From Aestuariivita sp. (lineage in GTDB: Bacteria > Pseudomonadota > Alphaproteobacteria > Rhodobacterales > Rhodobacteraceae): 43,288 nt of DNA. The notes beneath the pieces are model-generated. The model was not told where the DNA came from, ran no database searches, and was given only the letters and a program-made list of their open reading frames with translations. The DNA is taken from positions 1 to 43,288 of the forward strand of contig NZ_JAAWWD010000014.1 in the NCBI RefSeq assembly GCF_021404545.1. The letters are read 5' to 3'. Within the stretch, counting starts at the first letter, position 1. Every line of letters starts with the position of its first letter. Below are positions 1 through 8,911 of the stretch, in pieces. The position numbers were made by a program, and so were the translations under genes.

Positions 1-1
1 A

Positions 2-280
2 CCGGCCCCCGCCAAACCGGCCAAAGTGTCATCCGCACCCAAGGCCAAGACCGCCGCGTCCAAGGCTAAGACAGCCGGACCGAAGGCCACAACCGCAGCA
101 CCCAAGGCGAAAGCCAAGGCATCCGCGCCCAAGGCCAAAGCCGCGAGCGCGAGCGCGAAGGCGGAGCAGAAGCCAGAGCCAACCGCCAAAGCCGCACCGG
201 CGGAGAACACCAAAGCGGCCCGCACCCCTCGTGCGCCCTCCGAGCCGCCAAAGATGCCCGAGGGTCCCGCGAAACCCTGA
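2..280 (+). CDS. C-terminal tail of an Ala/Lys/Pro-rich protein (5' end outside window)
   Basis: The frame is already open at base 2 and runs to the TGA at 278-280, so this is the 3' end of a gene that starts upstream. The GTG at 26 has no convincing ribosome binding site and lies inside repetitive sequence, so I do not treat it as the start. The tail is low complexity: repeated A-P-K-A-K and S-A-P-K-A-K units, then a Pro/Glu-rich end. Such basic tails occur in histone H1-like DNA-binding proteins and as disordered extensions on many alphaproteobacterial enzymes. No folded domain is visible, so the product cannot be named. It lies 62 bases before trkH on the same strand. Confidence 0.55.
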   Translation, partial: PAPAKPAKVSSAPKAKTAASKAKTAGPKATTAAPKAKAKASAPKAKAASASAKAEQKPEPTAKAAPAENTKAARTPRAPSEPPKMPEGPAKP

Positions 281-342
281 TCTGCGCGTCGCGGAACGGT
301 GCGGCTTGACAGCCGGACACCGGCGCGCCAACGCTCGGCCCC

Positions 343-1791
343 ATGTTGGACCTGCGCCCTATCGGATATGTGATCGGCCTTTTGGTCGCCGTTTTGGGCG
401 CCACGATGTTGTTGCCGATGTTGGTCGATCTGGCGGAAGGGCGCGGCCATTGGCCCGCCTTTGCCGAAAGCGCGGTGATCACCATTCTGATCGGCGGGCT
501 TTTGGCGCTGTCATGCGCCAACTCCGTCGATCAAGGGCTGACGATCCAGCAGACATTCCTGCTGACCACCAGTGTCTGGCTTGCGCTGCCGATCTTTGGC
601 GCGCTGCCATTCATCCTGGGCGAGACGGATCTGCGCTTTGTCGATGCGTTTTTCGAGGCGATGTCAGGCCTGACCACGACCGGCTCTACTGTTCTGAGCG
701 AGCTGGAAGAGCTGCCCAGCGGGATGCTGTTGTGGCGGGGCCTGCTGCAATGGCTGGGCGGCGTCGGTATCATTGTGGTGGCAATGGTGTTCCTGCCGGA
801 ACTGCGCGTCGGCGGCATGCAGATCTTTAAGTCCGAAGGCTTTGATACCTTTGGAAAAATCCTGCCGCGCGCCGGTGAGATCGCGCAGCGGATCTCGGTC
901 ATTTATCTGGCGCTGACGATGATCTGCGCGCTGGCCTATCTGGGGTCGGGGATGAGTGCGTTCGATGCCACCGTCCATGCCATGACCACGATCGCCACGG
1001 GCGGATTTGCCAATTACGATGCCAGTTTCGCGACATTCGGGGCCGCGACGCAGTATTTCGCGGTGGCCTTCATGCTGTTGGCCGCCCTGCCGTTCGTGCG
1101 CTTTGTCCAACTCACCGCCGGTACGGCACAACCGCTGTTGCACGATCCCCAGATCAGGGCATTTTTCCTCACGGCGTTTGTGCTGGTCGCGGGCCTCACG
1201 CTCTGGCAGCTCAGAGCGCTTGAGGTCAGCACCGAAGAGGCGTTTCGCAGCACGCTTTTCAACACCGTGTCGCTGTTGACCGGTACGGGTTACGCCAGTG
1301 CGGACTATATGCTGTGGGGCAGTTTCGCGGTCGCGGTGCTGTTTTTCACCGGGCTTATCGGAGGCTGCGCGGGATCGACGGCCTGTTCGATCAAGATCTT
1401 CCGCTATCAACTGCTTTTTGCGTCGATCCGCGCGCAGGTGGCCCGCATCCGCTCGCCCAACGGCGTGTTTGTTCCGCGCTATGACGGGCGGCCCGTGGGC
1501 GATGATGTGCTCAATTCGGTGATGTCGTTCTTCATGTTCTTCGTGGTCTCGCTGGGCGTTCTGTCGGTGGGGCTGGCGATGACGGGCCTGGATTTTGTCA
1601 CGTCGCTGTCGGGGGCTGCGGCGGCGCTTGCCAATATCGGGCCGGGTCTGGGCGATCAGATCGGCCCGACGGGGAATTTCGCGGCCCTGAACGACACTGC
1701 CAAATGGATGCTGTCGATTGCCATGCTGCTGGGGCGGCTCGAACTTCTGGCGGTTTATGCCATTTTCACTGTTCACTTCTGGAGGGCCTAG
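343..1791 (+). CDS. trkH: TrkH-family potassium uptake protein
   Basis: Membrane pore subunit of a Trk/Ktr-type potassium transporter, normally gated by a cytoplasmic NAD-binding TrkA partner. No trkA is present here. The 482-residue product has the family length, ten or more hydrophobic segments, and repeated pore-loop/selectivity-filter-like turns: MSGLTTTGST (around residue 110), TTIATGGFAN (around 217), LLTGTGYAS (around 311) and ALANIGPGLG (around 428). The ATG at 343 has only a weak Shine-Dalgarno sequence but starts just before the first hydrophobic helix. It ends 3 bases before the next gene, so the two are probably co-transcribed. Confidence 0.93.
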   Translation: MLDLRPIGYVIGLLVAVLGATMLLPMLVDLAEGRGHWPAFAESAVITILIGGLLALSCANSVDQGLTIQQTFLLTTSVWLALPIFGALPFILGETDLRFVDAFFEAMSGLTTTGSTVLSELEELPSGMLLWRGLLQWLGGVGIIVVAMVFLPELRVGGMQIFKSEGFDTFGKILPRAGEIAQRISVIYLALTMICALAYLGSGMSAFDATVHAMTTIATGGFANYDASFATFGAATQYFAVAFMLLAALPFVRFVQLTAGTAQPLLHDPQIRAFFLTAFVLVAGLTLWQLRALEVSTEEAFRSTLFNTVSLLTGTGYASADYMLWGSFAVAVLFFTGLIGGCAGSTACSIKIFRYQLLFASIRAQVARIRSPNGVFVPRYDGRPVGDDVLNSVMSFFMFFVVSLGVLSVGLAMTGLDFVTSLSGAAAALANIGPGLGDQIGPTGNFAALNDTAKWMLSIAMLLGRLELLAVYAIFTVHFWRA

Positions 1792-1794
1792 ACC

Positions 1795-3384
1795 ATGACA
1801 CGACCGTTGGGCGCACAGATTTCCCATATGCTCAAGGCGCGGGGCGTCGACGTGATCTTTGGCATTCCGGGCGTGCATAACCAAGAGATGTATCGCGGCA
1901 TCGAAGAGGCCGGGATCACCCATGTTCTGGCCCGGCACGAACAGGGGGCGGGGTTCATGGCAGATGGCTATGCCCGGGCCTCGGGGCGTGCGGGGGTTGC
2001 GTATGTGATTACCGGACCGGGTCTGACCAACGTGCTGACGCCGCTGGGGCAGGCCTATTCCGATTCGGTGCCGGTTCTGGCGATATCCTCCTGTCTGGAC
2101 GATGTGGCCGCGCGGCGCGGACAATTGCATCAGATGCTGGATCAGCGCGCCGCGGCCGATACCGTTTGCGACTGGTCGTGCGAGGCGCGTTCGCCCGATG
2201 CCGCCTATGCGTTGATCGATCGCGCGTTCACCGAGTTTGCCTGCGACCGCCCCCGGCCCAAGCACCTCCAGGTGCCGATCCTTCTGTTGGAAGGGCAGGC
2301 AGAGAACCCGCCGCCTGCGCCCGCCCGGGCCGTGCGACCGCGCGCGCCCGATGCTGAACTGGAGGCCGCGATCCGCGCGGTCTTGAGCGCTCAAAAACCG
2401 CTCTTCATCTTTGGCGGAGGCGCGCGGGGCGCCGCCGATGCGATTGGACCGCTGCTGGAGATGACCGGTGCGGCGGCATTCGTCACCTATGCGGGCCGGG
2501 GCCTGGTTGCGGCCGATGCTCCGCTTTACTTCGGCTCCTCTCTCGCGCGACCGGACAGCGACACGGTGCTGGCCGAGGCCGATCTGGTGATCGTGGCGGG
2601 CAGCGAGCTGGGAGAGGTCGATCTTTGGCGCGACAGGCCCGACATCCGGGGCCGGATGATCCGCATCGATCTGGACCCGGAGGTATTGGCGCAGGCGCGG
2701 GCAGGGGATCTGGCGGTGCGCGCAGATGCGGCTGCCTTTCTGACGGCGATGCGCATCGCGATCCCGGCCCGGACCGAGGACCGCGCGCCCTGCTGGGATG
2801 AAGCCAGGGTTGCCGCCGCCCGGCAGCGCTGGCGTGCCGAGGTCGATGCCGAGGGTCCGGGTATCGTCCCGGTCTGTGCCGCCCTTCAGGCCGCGCTGCC
2901 CCAGAACATGATGGTCTATTCCGACATGACCACCTTTGCCTATGCCGCCAAAGAGGTATGGGATATGCCACGTCCCGGGCACTGGCACCATCCCACGGGC
3001 TTTGGCACGCTGGGTTACGCGCTTCCTGCGGCGATTGGCGGGGCGGTGGCGCGGCCTGGCCTGCCCACCTTGTGCATCGCGGGCGATTACGGATTTCAAT
3101 ACACCTTGCCAGAGCTGGGTGTGGCGGTCGAACTGGGCCTGCCGCTGCCGATCCTGCTGTGGGACAACGGCAAGCTGGGGGCCATCGAAGACAGCATGAC
3201 CCGTGCCCAGATCGCGCCCAACGCAGTGATCGCGCGCAACCCCGATTTCCTGGCGCTGGCCAAGGCATATGGGGCCGCGACGGCGGCGCCGAGGGATCTG
3301 GAGGCCCTCAGCCGCGCCGTCCTCGATGCGTTCGCCGCCAAGGGTCCCACCGTGATCCACCTGCGCACCGATATCGCGCTTTAG
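1795..3384 (+). CDS. aruI: Thiamine diphosphate-dependent decarboxylase, AruI-like (5-guanidino-2-oxopentanoate decarboxylase)
   Basis: A 529-residue ThDP enzyme with the three domains of the acetolactate synthase/benzoylformate decarboxylase superfamily. The N-terminal Pyr domain has the catalytic Glu in ARHEQGAGFMADGYAR (near residue 45). A central domain follows. The C-terminal PP domain carries the ThDP-Mg motif starting GDYGFQYTLPEL and closing about 28 residues later at LLWDNGKLG. Overall it resembles proteins annotated in Roseobacter-group genomes as 5-guanidino-2-oxopentanoate decarboxylase, an arginine transaminase-pathway step. No arginine aminotransferase is adjacent, so the substrate is inferred; other 2-oxoacid decarboxylases are possible. 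It directly follows trkH (3-base gap) and converges on the next gene. Confidence 0.75.
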   Translation: MTRPLGAQISHMLKARGVDVIFGIPGVHNQEMYRGIEEAGITHVLARHEQGAGFMADGYARASGRAGVAYVITGPGLTNVLTPLGQAYSDSVPVLAISSCLDDVAARRGQLHQMLDQRAAADTVCDWSCEARSPDAAYALIDRAFTEFACDRPRPKHLQVPILLLEGQAENPPPAPARAVRPRAPDAELEAAIRAVLSAQKPLFIFGGGARGAADAIGPLLEMTGAAAFVTYAGRGLVAADAPLYFGSSLARPDSDTVLAEADLVIVAGSELGEVDLWRDRPDIRGRMIRIDLDPEVLAQARAGDLAVRADAAAFLTAMRIAIPARTEDRAPCWDEARVAAARQRWRAEVDAEGPGIVPVCAALQAALPQNMMVYSDMTTFAYAAKEVWDMPRPGHWHHPTGFGTLGYALPAAIGGAVARPGLPTLCIAGDYGFQYTLPELGVAVELGLPLPILLWDNGKLGAIEDSMTRAQIAPNAVIARNPDFLALAKAYGAATAAPRDLEALSRAVLDAFAAKGPTVIHLRTDIAL

Positions 3385-3397
3385 GCACCTGTGGTGC
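3385..3397. terminator. Small hairpin between convergent genes
   Basis: GCACC-TGT-GGTGC forms a perfect 5-bp stem in the 19-base gap between the stop codons of the decarboxylase gene and the convergent SPOR/trypsin-fold gene. There is no T-run on either side. It is a weak candidate for a bidirectional terminator. Confidence 0.25.
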
Positions 3398-3403
3398 GCG
3401 GCG

Positions 3404-5146
3404 TCAGTCCCAGCAGCTGACCAATACGGTCATACCCGAAGCGACCCGCGACAGCTCGGTCGGGGTGATCGCGGCACCGTTGACCGCACGCTGCGGGCTG
3501 AGCCCGGCATCGGCCAGCACGTTGCCGATGGCGGTTGCGTTGGCGGCAAAACTGACATCGCCCGGCAATTGCGGGCCGCGGGTCGCGCGGGGCAAAAGCA
3601 TGCCCAGCACCGTGCCGCCGGTATCCAGAACCGGCCCGCCCGCATCACCGGGCAGCGCCGCGAGGGCCAGCCGTTTCAACTCGGTCTCGCCCCTGAGGCC
3701 CTTGAGGTCCGACAGCGTGCCGAACGTCAAGGAGGGCGCGCCCAGCACCCCCTCATAGGAATAGCCCGCAACTGCCACATCCGACTGCAAGCGCGGCTGC
3801 GTGGCCACGAAACGGGCCACCGACATCGGCGCAAGAGGCGCGCCAGGGCGCAGAACGGCCACGCCCAATGCCCGGTCTTCGGTCACCAGTTCGGCCTCCA
3901 CATCCGCCTCCAGCGTGATCCGCGTACAGCTCTCCACGACCTCAGAGGTCGTCACAACCGTCCCGCTGGCGTCGATGAAAAACCCCGAGCGTGACACCCG
4001 AGGCTTGCGGATCTCCAGGCCCGAGATCAGGTCGATATCCTGAACCGCTTCGCTGCCCGTCGCGGGGTCGAGAACGCCTTCGACACGGGCAAAGCTGGCC
4101 TTCATTTCCGCCAGGACCCGTTCACGCCGGGGCTCGTCTCCGCTGGGCCAGATCAGGGTAAACCCCTTGATTTGCCCATCTCTGAGCGCGGCCTCGGTAT
4201 AGGAGACAATCGCGCTGTTGCGCCCTTCGAGGGTGAAACTGTCGCTGCCGCGTCTCCGCGGGCCCTCAAGCGGTACGATCTTGAGGGTTTGCATGATCTC
4301 ATAAAGGCCGAACAGGGTTGTCTGATCGCCAGGCTGGCTGATCAGCAGCACCCTTGCACCGAGATCTCCGGCCGTTCCGTAATGCGCAAAGGGGGGCTCA
4401 TAGGTTTCAAATGTGACCTCTCCCATCGGCAGAAGCATTTCGATGCCCGCCTCGTCGTCCCGCACCATCGCCATGCCGACACTGGTGAGCGGCGCATTGT
4501 AATCGGCCAAAAGCTCCGCGCGTTGTGCGGTGGTCAGGATCCCAGTTTCGGGATAGCCCCTGTCGACCTGCCAGGCGGCCATCGAGCCGCGCGTGCCCCG
4601 GCCAAAGGCGCCGTCAATGGCGGCATTGTAGTAGCCTGCCCATTGCAGCGCGATCTGCAAGGCGCGGCGTTCGTCGCGCGTCAGTTGCGCCTCGCTCCGC
4701 CGGGCGTCCGCCGGGCTCTCGTCAGTGGGCTGTGGTGCGGGCGCCTGAACAACGGGCTGCTGCGGGGTCTCTTGTGTGACCTGCGGTGTCTGGACCTGAC
4801 CCAGGGTGTTGGCGCCCACTGGCCAGAATTGCTGCCCCAACCTCGAAGTCAGCTGGATATAGCTGTCATTGGGGATCAGCCGATCCGCGCGATAGATCTG
4901 CAACACCCGTTCGGCATCGGCGCGCAGATAGGGGCCCAGAACAACGGCATACCAGCCGCCGCCCAATGCAAAGCCGTTGACATCCGGCATCGCCCCGGCA
5001 TAGCGGCGGGCGGCATCCTGGGCCGCGCTCAGGCTGGGTTGCGCCTCGATCTGGACCCAGACCACGTCCTGCTGGGCCAGCGCGGGGCGCGCCAGCATGA
5101 GAAATGTGAGGATAAATGCTGTAAAATAGGCCTTCATAAAATCCAT
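3404..5146 (-). CDS. Secreted SPOR + peptidoglycan-binding + trypsin-fold protein lacking the catalytic triad
   Basis: The start at 5146 is chosen because AAAGGG sits 4 bases upstream; it gives 580 residues. In order: a signal peptide (ends ARPALAQQ, ~residue 25); a SPOR-like domain (~28-100, with GGGWYAVVLGPY); a Pro/Gln linker; a PG_binding_1 domain (~155-215, IDGAFGRGTRGSMAAWQ); a middle region; and a C-terminal trypsin-like domain (~385-550). In that domain the usual TNxHVV is TTSEVV (Glu402 at the His position), the Asp position of the DLAVL strand is Gly (LGVAVL), and GNSGGP is GDAGGP (Ala502, a GCG codon). All three catalytic residues thus appear lost, so it is probably a periplasmic binding or scaffold protein on peptidoglycan. 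It is divergent from glyQ. Confidence 0.85.
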   Translation of the reverse strand: MDFMKAYFTAFILTFLMLARPALAQQDVVWVQIEAQPSLSAAQDAARRYAGAMPDVNGFALGGGWYAVVLGPYLRADAERVLQIYRADRLIPNDSYIQLTSRLGQQFWPVGANTLGQVQTPQVTQETPQQPVVQAPAPQPTDESPADARRSEAQLTRDERRALQIALQWAGYYNAAIDGAFGRGTRGSMAAWQVDRGYPETGILTTAQRAELLADYNAPLTSVGMAMVRDDEAGIEMLLPMGEVTFETYEPPFAHYGTAGDLGARVLLISQPGDQTTLFGLYEIMQTLKIVPLEGPRRRGSDSFTLEGRNSAIVSYTEAALRDGQIKGFTLIWPSGDEPRRERVLAEMKASFARVEGVLDPATGSEAVQDIDLISGLEIRKPRVSRSGFFIDASGTVVTTSEVVESCTRITLEADVEAELVTEDRALGVAVLRPGAPLAPMSVARFVATQPRLQSDVAVAGYSYEGVLGAPSLTFGTLSDLKGLRGETELKRLALAALPGDAGGPVLDTGGTVLGMLLPRATRGPQLPGDVSFAANATAIGNVLADAGLSPQRAVNGAAITPTELSRVASGMTVLVSCWD

Positions 5147-5336
5147 CGAACCCTTTGTGATCCCTGTTTTTTGCACAGTCTAAACAAGATGCGGCGGGCT
5201 TGGCCATGGCTTTGCGCATAGAGGCCTGCCAGAGTTCGTCTTTTGGGCCGCGCTCGACCTGTCGCTGCCCGTTGACCCCGGCGGAACAGGGGGATAACGA
5301 GAACGCGCCCCCATGCAGCCCGAGAGCCCAGCAATC

Positions 5337-6266
5337 ATGACGGATATCGCGACAGCCCCCCGCTCGTTCCAGGAGATCATTCTGAGGCTGCAAACCTATT
5401 GGGCTGCCAAAGGATGCGCGATCCTGCAACCCTATGACATGGAGGTGGGGGCCGGCACGTTCCACCCCGCAACCACGCTGCGGTCACTGGGCTCCAGGCC
5501 CTGGGCCGCGGCCTATGTCCAGCCGTCGCGCCGCCCGACCGATGGGCGCTATGGCGAGAACCCCAACCGTCTGCAACACTACTATCAATACCAAGTGCTG
5601 ATCAAACCCAGCCCGCCCGATCTGCAAGAGCTCTATCTGGGCTCACTGGAGGCGATCGGCATCGACATGGGCCTGCACGATATCCGCTTTGTGGAGGATG
5701 ACTGGGAAAGCCCGACACTGGGTGCCTGGGGGTTGGGCTGGGAGGTTTGGTGCGACGGCATGGAAGTGTCGCAATTCACGTATTTTCAGCAGGTTGGCGG
5801 CCATGATTGCCATCCGATCTCGGGCGAGCTGACCTATGGGCTTGAGCGTTTGGCGATGTATGTTCTGGGCGTCGATCATGTGATGGACATGCCCTTTAAC
5901 GATCCGCAAACGCCGATCCCGCTCAGCTATGGCGATATCTTTCGCCAGACCGAAGAAGAATATGCCCGCTACAATTTCGACTCCGCCAACACGGATGTGC
6001 TGCTGCGCCAGTTCCAGGAGGCCGAGGCCGAATGTGCCGCTCTGTTGGCGCAGGAGGATATCGACCCCAAGACCGGCAGGCGCATCATCATGGCCCATCC
6101 CGCCTATGACCAATGCATCAAAGCCAGCCATATCTTTAACCTGCTGGACGCGCGCGGGGTGATTTCTGTCACCGAACGCCAGGCCTATATCGGGCGGGTC
6201 CGGGCGCTGGCCAAGCAATGCGCCGATGCGTTCGTGCGCACCAAAGCGGGTGGGCACGCGGCATGA
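5337..6266 (+). CDS. glyQ: Glycine--tRNA ligase alpha subunit
   Basis: Alpha subunit of the bacterial alpha2-beta2 glycyl-tRNA synthetase; it holds the catalytic class II core that activates glycine. Family hallmarks are present: [17 protein letters not shown] near the N-terminus, [45 protein letters not shown] and [18 protein letters not shown] start at the ATG at 5337 (MTDIATAP...) because it matches the usual family N-terminus; an in-frame ATG at 5313 would add eight residues. The stop codon overlaps the next gene's start (ATGA). It forms an operon with a small membrane protein gene and glyS. Confidence 0.97.
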   Translation: MTDIATAPRSFQEIILRLQTYWAAKGCAILQPYDMEVGAGTFHPATTLRSLGSRPWAAAYVQPSRRPTDGRYGENPNRLQHYYQYQVLIKPSPPDLQELYLGSLEAIGIDMGLHDIRFVEDDWESPTLGAWGLGWEVWCDGMEVSQFTYFQQVGGHDCHPISGELTYGLERLAMYVLGVDHVMDMPFNDPQTPIPLSYGDIFRQTEEEYARYNFDSANTDVLLRQFQEAEAECAALLAQEDIDPKTGRRIIMAHPAYDQCIKASHIFNLLDARGVISVTERQAYIGRVRALAKQCADAFVRTKAGGHAA

Positions 6267-6790
6267 GCGGCAAACTCCTCAGTCTCGCGATCCTGGTGTC
6301 GGCGATTCTGGCTGGTGGCGGGCTCTATTACCTCCAGATCTATGGCTTTTACGAAGACGTGCCCGAAAGCGCGCGTCCCGACATCGTATTGATTGCCCAG
6401 GCGACCGACCAGCCGGAGCCGATTGATTATGCGGCGTTCCAGGCGGTCGATGCCGACAGCTCTCCGATCCGGTTTCGGGCCTGTTTCACCACCTCTGCCG
6501 ATCTTGAGACGCTGAGCGCCACCTATGTCAGCGCCGGTGACGTCATTCCGCGCAACGCGCCGGGCTGGTTTGAGTGTTTCGATGCCGCGGCCATCGCGCA
6601 GGCGCTGCGCGACGGGACAGCGCGCGCCTATCTGGGCGAAAAGAACATCCGATACGGTGTGGACCGGATCGTGGCGGTGACCCGTGACGGGCGCGGCTTT
6701 GTCTGGCACGAGTTGAACGATTGCGGGACAAAGGCCTATGACGGCACGGTCACGGGTGAGGAATGCCCGCCATTTCCCGGAACAAATTGA
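6263..6790 (+). CDS. Single-pass membrane protein between glyQ and glyS (DUF6446-like)
   Basis: A 175-residue protein whose ATG overlaps the glyQ stop by 4 bases, so translation is probably coupled. Residues ~5-25 form one hydrophobic segment ([20 protein letters not shown]). The rest is a soluble, presumably periplasmic domain with four Cys residues (ACFTT, WFECF, NDCGTK, EECPPF) that could form two disulfides. From memory it resembles the uncharacterised DUF6446 family found in this position in Rhodobacterales. No enzymatic motif is visible. Sitting between the two subunit genes it would be made with glycyl-tRNA synthetase, but a functional link is not shown. Confidence 0.85.
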   Translation: MSGKLLSLAILVSAILAGGGLYYLQIYGFYEDVPESARPDIVLIAQATDQPEPIDYAAFQAVDADSSPIRFRACFTTSADLETLSATYVSAGDVIPRNAPGWFECFDAAAIAQALRDGTARAYLGEKNIRYGVDRIVAVTRDGRGFVWHELNDCGTKAYDGTVTGEECPPFPGTN

Positions 6791-6803
6791 GAAAGTCTGA
6801 GTA

Positions 6804-8906
6804 ATGCCCCAGCTTCTGATCGAGCTCTTCTCCGAAGAGATCCCGGCGCGGATGCAGGTTCGTGCGGCCGCCGACCTCAAGACGCGCGTGACCAACGGGC
6901 TGGTCGAGGCAGGGCTGACCTATGCGGGCGCCGAAAGCTTTTGTACGCCTCGACGGCTTGTGCTGGTGGTCGATGGGGTTCTGGACGCTTCGCCAACCCT
7001 GCGGGAAGAGCGCAAAGGCCCCAAAGTCGGCGCGCCCGACAAAGCGGTTGAAGGGTTCTTGCGGGGTGCAGGCCTCACCCGCGCGGACCTTGAAGAACGC
7101 GAGACACCCAAGGGGGCGGTCTTTTTCGCCATGATCGAAAAGCCGGGACGTCCTGCGGCCGAGATTGTGGCCGAGGTGCTGACAGATGTGATCCGCCAGT
7201 TTCCCTGGCCCAAGTCCATGCGGTGGGGCACCGGTGCGCTGCGCTGGGTGCGCCCGTTGCAGTCAATTCTCTGTATTCTCAGCGACGATGCGGGACCGTC
7301 CCCGGTTCCGCTGGAGATTGATGGGATGGTCGCGGGCGACACCACCGAGGGGCACCGATTCATGGCGCCGGGACGGTTTTCCGTCTCCAATTTCGAGGAT
7401 TACACGGCAAAGCTCAAGCGCGCCTTCGTGCTGTTGAGTGCCCAGGAGCGGGCACAGCACATCTGGGCGGATGCAACCAACATGGCGTTTTCCGCAGGGC
7501 TGGAGATGGTCGAGGACAAGGGCCTTTTGGCCGAGGTTGCGGGGCTTGTCGAGTGGCCTGTGGTGTTGATGGGCGAGATCGGCGCGGAGTTCCTGGAATT
7601 GCCGCCCGAGGTCTTGCAGACCTCGATGCGCGAGCATCAGAAGTTCTTTTCCGTGCGGAACCCCAAATCGGGCCGGATCGAGAAATTCGTGACCGTCGCG
7701 AACCGCGAAACCGCCGATCATGGGGCCACCATTCTGGCGGGGAACCAAAAGGTGCTGTCCGCGCGGCTGGCGGATGCCAAATTCTTCTGGGAAAACGATC
7801 TGCGCACGATCAAGACCGTCGGTCTGGAAGGCATGGCCGGACCGCTGTCAGAGGTGACGTTCCACAACAAGCTCGGATCTCAGAAGGCGCGGGTCACGCG
7901 GATCGAAGCCCTGGCGCGCCATCTGGCGCCGATGGTTGGGGCCAAACCGGATCTCGCGGCGGAGGCGGCGCGGGTCTGCAAGGCCGATCTTGCATCGGAA
8001 ATGGTCTATGAATTCCCGGAATTACAAGGAGTTATGGGCCGTTATTACGCTGTCGCGGCCGGCCATGATGATGGCGTGCCCGAGGCATGTGAGGCGCATT
8101 ATTCGCCCCTTGGCCCCTCGGACGATGTGCCCACGGCGCCGGTATCGGTGGCGGTCGCGCTGGCCGACAAGATCGACATCCTGACCGGGTTCTGGGCGAT
8201 TGACGAAAAGCCCACCGGGTCAAAGGATCCTTTTGCCCTGCGCCGTGCGGCGCTGGGTGTGATCCGGCTGGTGCTGGAGAATGATTTGCGGCTGGATTTG
8301 GCTTCCGCCGTTAGGAAAGCCGACATTTTGGTTGCTGAGAATGCAGATGGCATCGTTGGACCGTCTGCGAGCGGGTATATTCATGACCTTCTTTCCTTCA
8401 TCCACGACCGGCTCAAAGTTTATCTGCGCGACCAGGGCATCCGTCATGACGTCATCGACGCCAGCCTGGCGATGCCTGGCAATGACGACCTGACCCTGCT
8501 TGTCACCCGTGCGCGTGCGCTGTCTGAAACGCTTGCCACGGATGACGGCGAGAACCTGATCCAGGGGTTCAAACGGGCCAACAACCTGCTTACGCAGGCC
8601 GAAGAGGCCGATGGCGTTGAGTATTCCTTTGGCCCCGATCCCAAATTCGCCGACACGCAGAGTGAACGCTCGCTGTTTGCAGCGCTGGACCGCGCCGAGG
8701 CTGTGATTGCGCCAGCGATGGAGGCGGAGGATTTCGCTCAGGCCATGGCAGCGATGGCCGACCTGCGTGGCCCGATCGATGCGTTCTTTGAGGATGTGAA
8801 GGTCAATGACGAGAACCAGACCCTGCGCCGGAACCGCCTGAACATGCTGCACCGCATCCGTGGACTCTGCCTTGAGGTTGCCGATCTGACCAAGATCGAG
8901 GGCTGA
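6804..8906 (+). CDS. glyS: Glycine--tRNA ligase beta subunit
   Basis: The 700-residue beta subunit of alpha2-beta2 glycyl-tRNA synthetase, which recognises tRNA-Gly and supports the alpha subunit. Family features: the N-terminal start LLIELFSEEIPARM, FPWPKSMRWG near residue 135, LPPEVLQTSMREHQKFF (~267), the HD-like stretch with ASEMVYEFPELQGVMGRYYA (~400), KPTGSKDPFALRR (~475), and a C-terminal helical anticodon-binding-like region ending NRLNMLHRIRGL. The length is normal. It lies 13 bases after the small membrane protein gene in the gly operon and ends 5 bases before the next CDS. Confidence 0.97.
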   Translation: MPQLLIELFSEEIPARMQVRAAADLKTRVTNGLVEAGLTYAGAESFCTPRRLVLVVDGVLDASPTLREERKGPKVGAPDKAVEGFLRGAGLTRADLEERETPKGAVFFAMIEKPGRPAAEIVAEVLTDVIRQFPWPKSMRWGTGALRWVRPLQSILCILSDDAGPSPVPLEIDGMVAGDTTEGHRFMAPGRFSVSNFEDYTAKLKRAFVLLSAQERAQHIWADATNMAFSAGLEMVEDKGLLAEVAGLVEWPVVLMGEIGAEFLELPPEVLQTSMREHQKFFSVRNPKSGRIEKFVTVANRETADHGATILAGNQKVLSARLADAKFFWENDLRTIKTVGLEGMAGPLSEVTFHNKLGSQKARVTRIEALARHLAPMVGAKPDLAAEAARVCKADLASEMVYEFPELQGVMGRYYAVAAGHDDGVPEACEAHYSPLGPSDDVPTAPVSVAVALADKIDILTGFWAIDEKPTGSKDPFALRRAALGVIRLVLENDLRLDLASAVRKADILVAENADGIVGPSASGYIHDLLSFIHDRLKVYLRDQGIRHDVIDASLAMPGNDDLTLLVTRARALSETLATDDGENLIQGFKRANNLLTQAEEADGVEYSFGPDPKFADTQSERSLFAALDRAEAVIAPAMEAEDFAQAMAAMADLRGPIDAFFEDVKVNDENQTLRRNRLNMLHRIRGLCLEVADLTKIEG

Positions 8907-8911
8907 GCCCC

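Noticed and set aside
26-280. A complete small gene starting at the GTG at 26
   Set aside because: The frame is open from base 2 with the same repetitive composition, so this is the tail of a larger gene.
664-3360. An 898-codon open frame on the minus strand
   Set aside because: It lies wholly antisense to trkH and the ThDP decarboxylase, both with clear family motifs; its translation is Arg/Gly/His-rich and low in hydrophobic order, typical of a GC-rich shadow frame.
5177-5336. Riboswitch or T-box upstream of glyQ
   Set aside because: No conserved T-box or glycine-riboswitch core is visible in this short divergent region.
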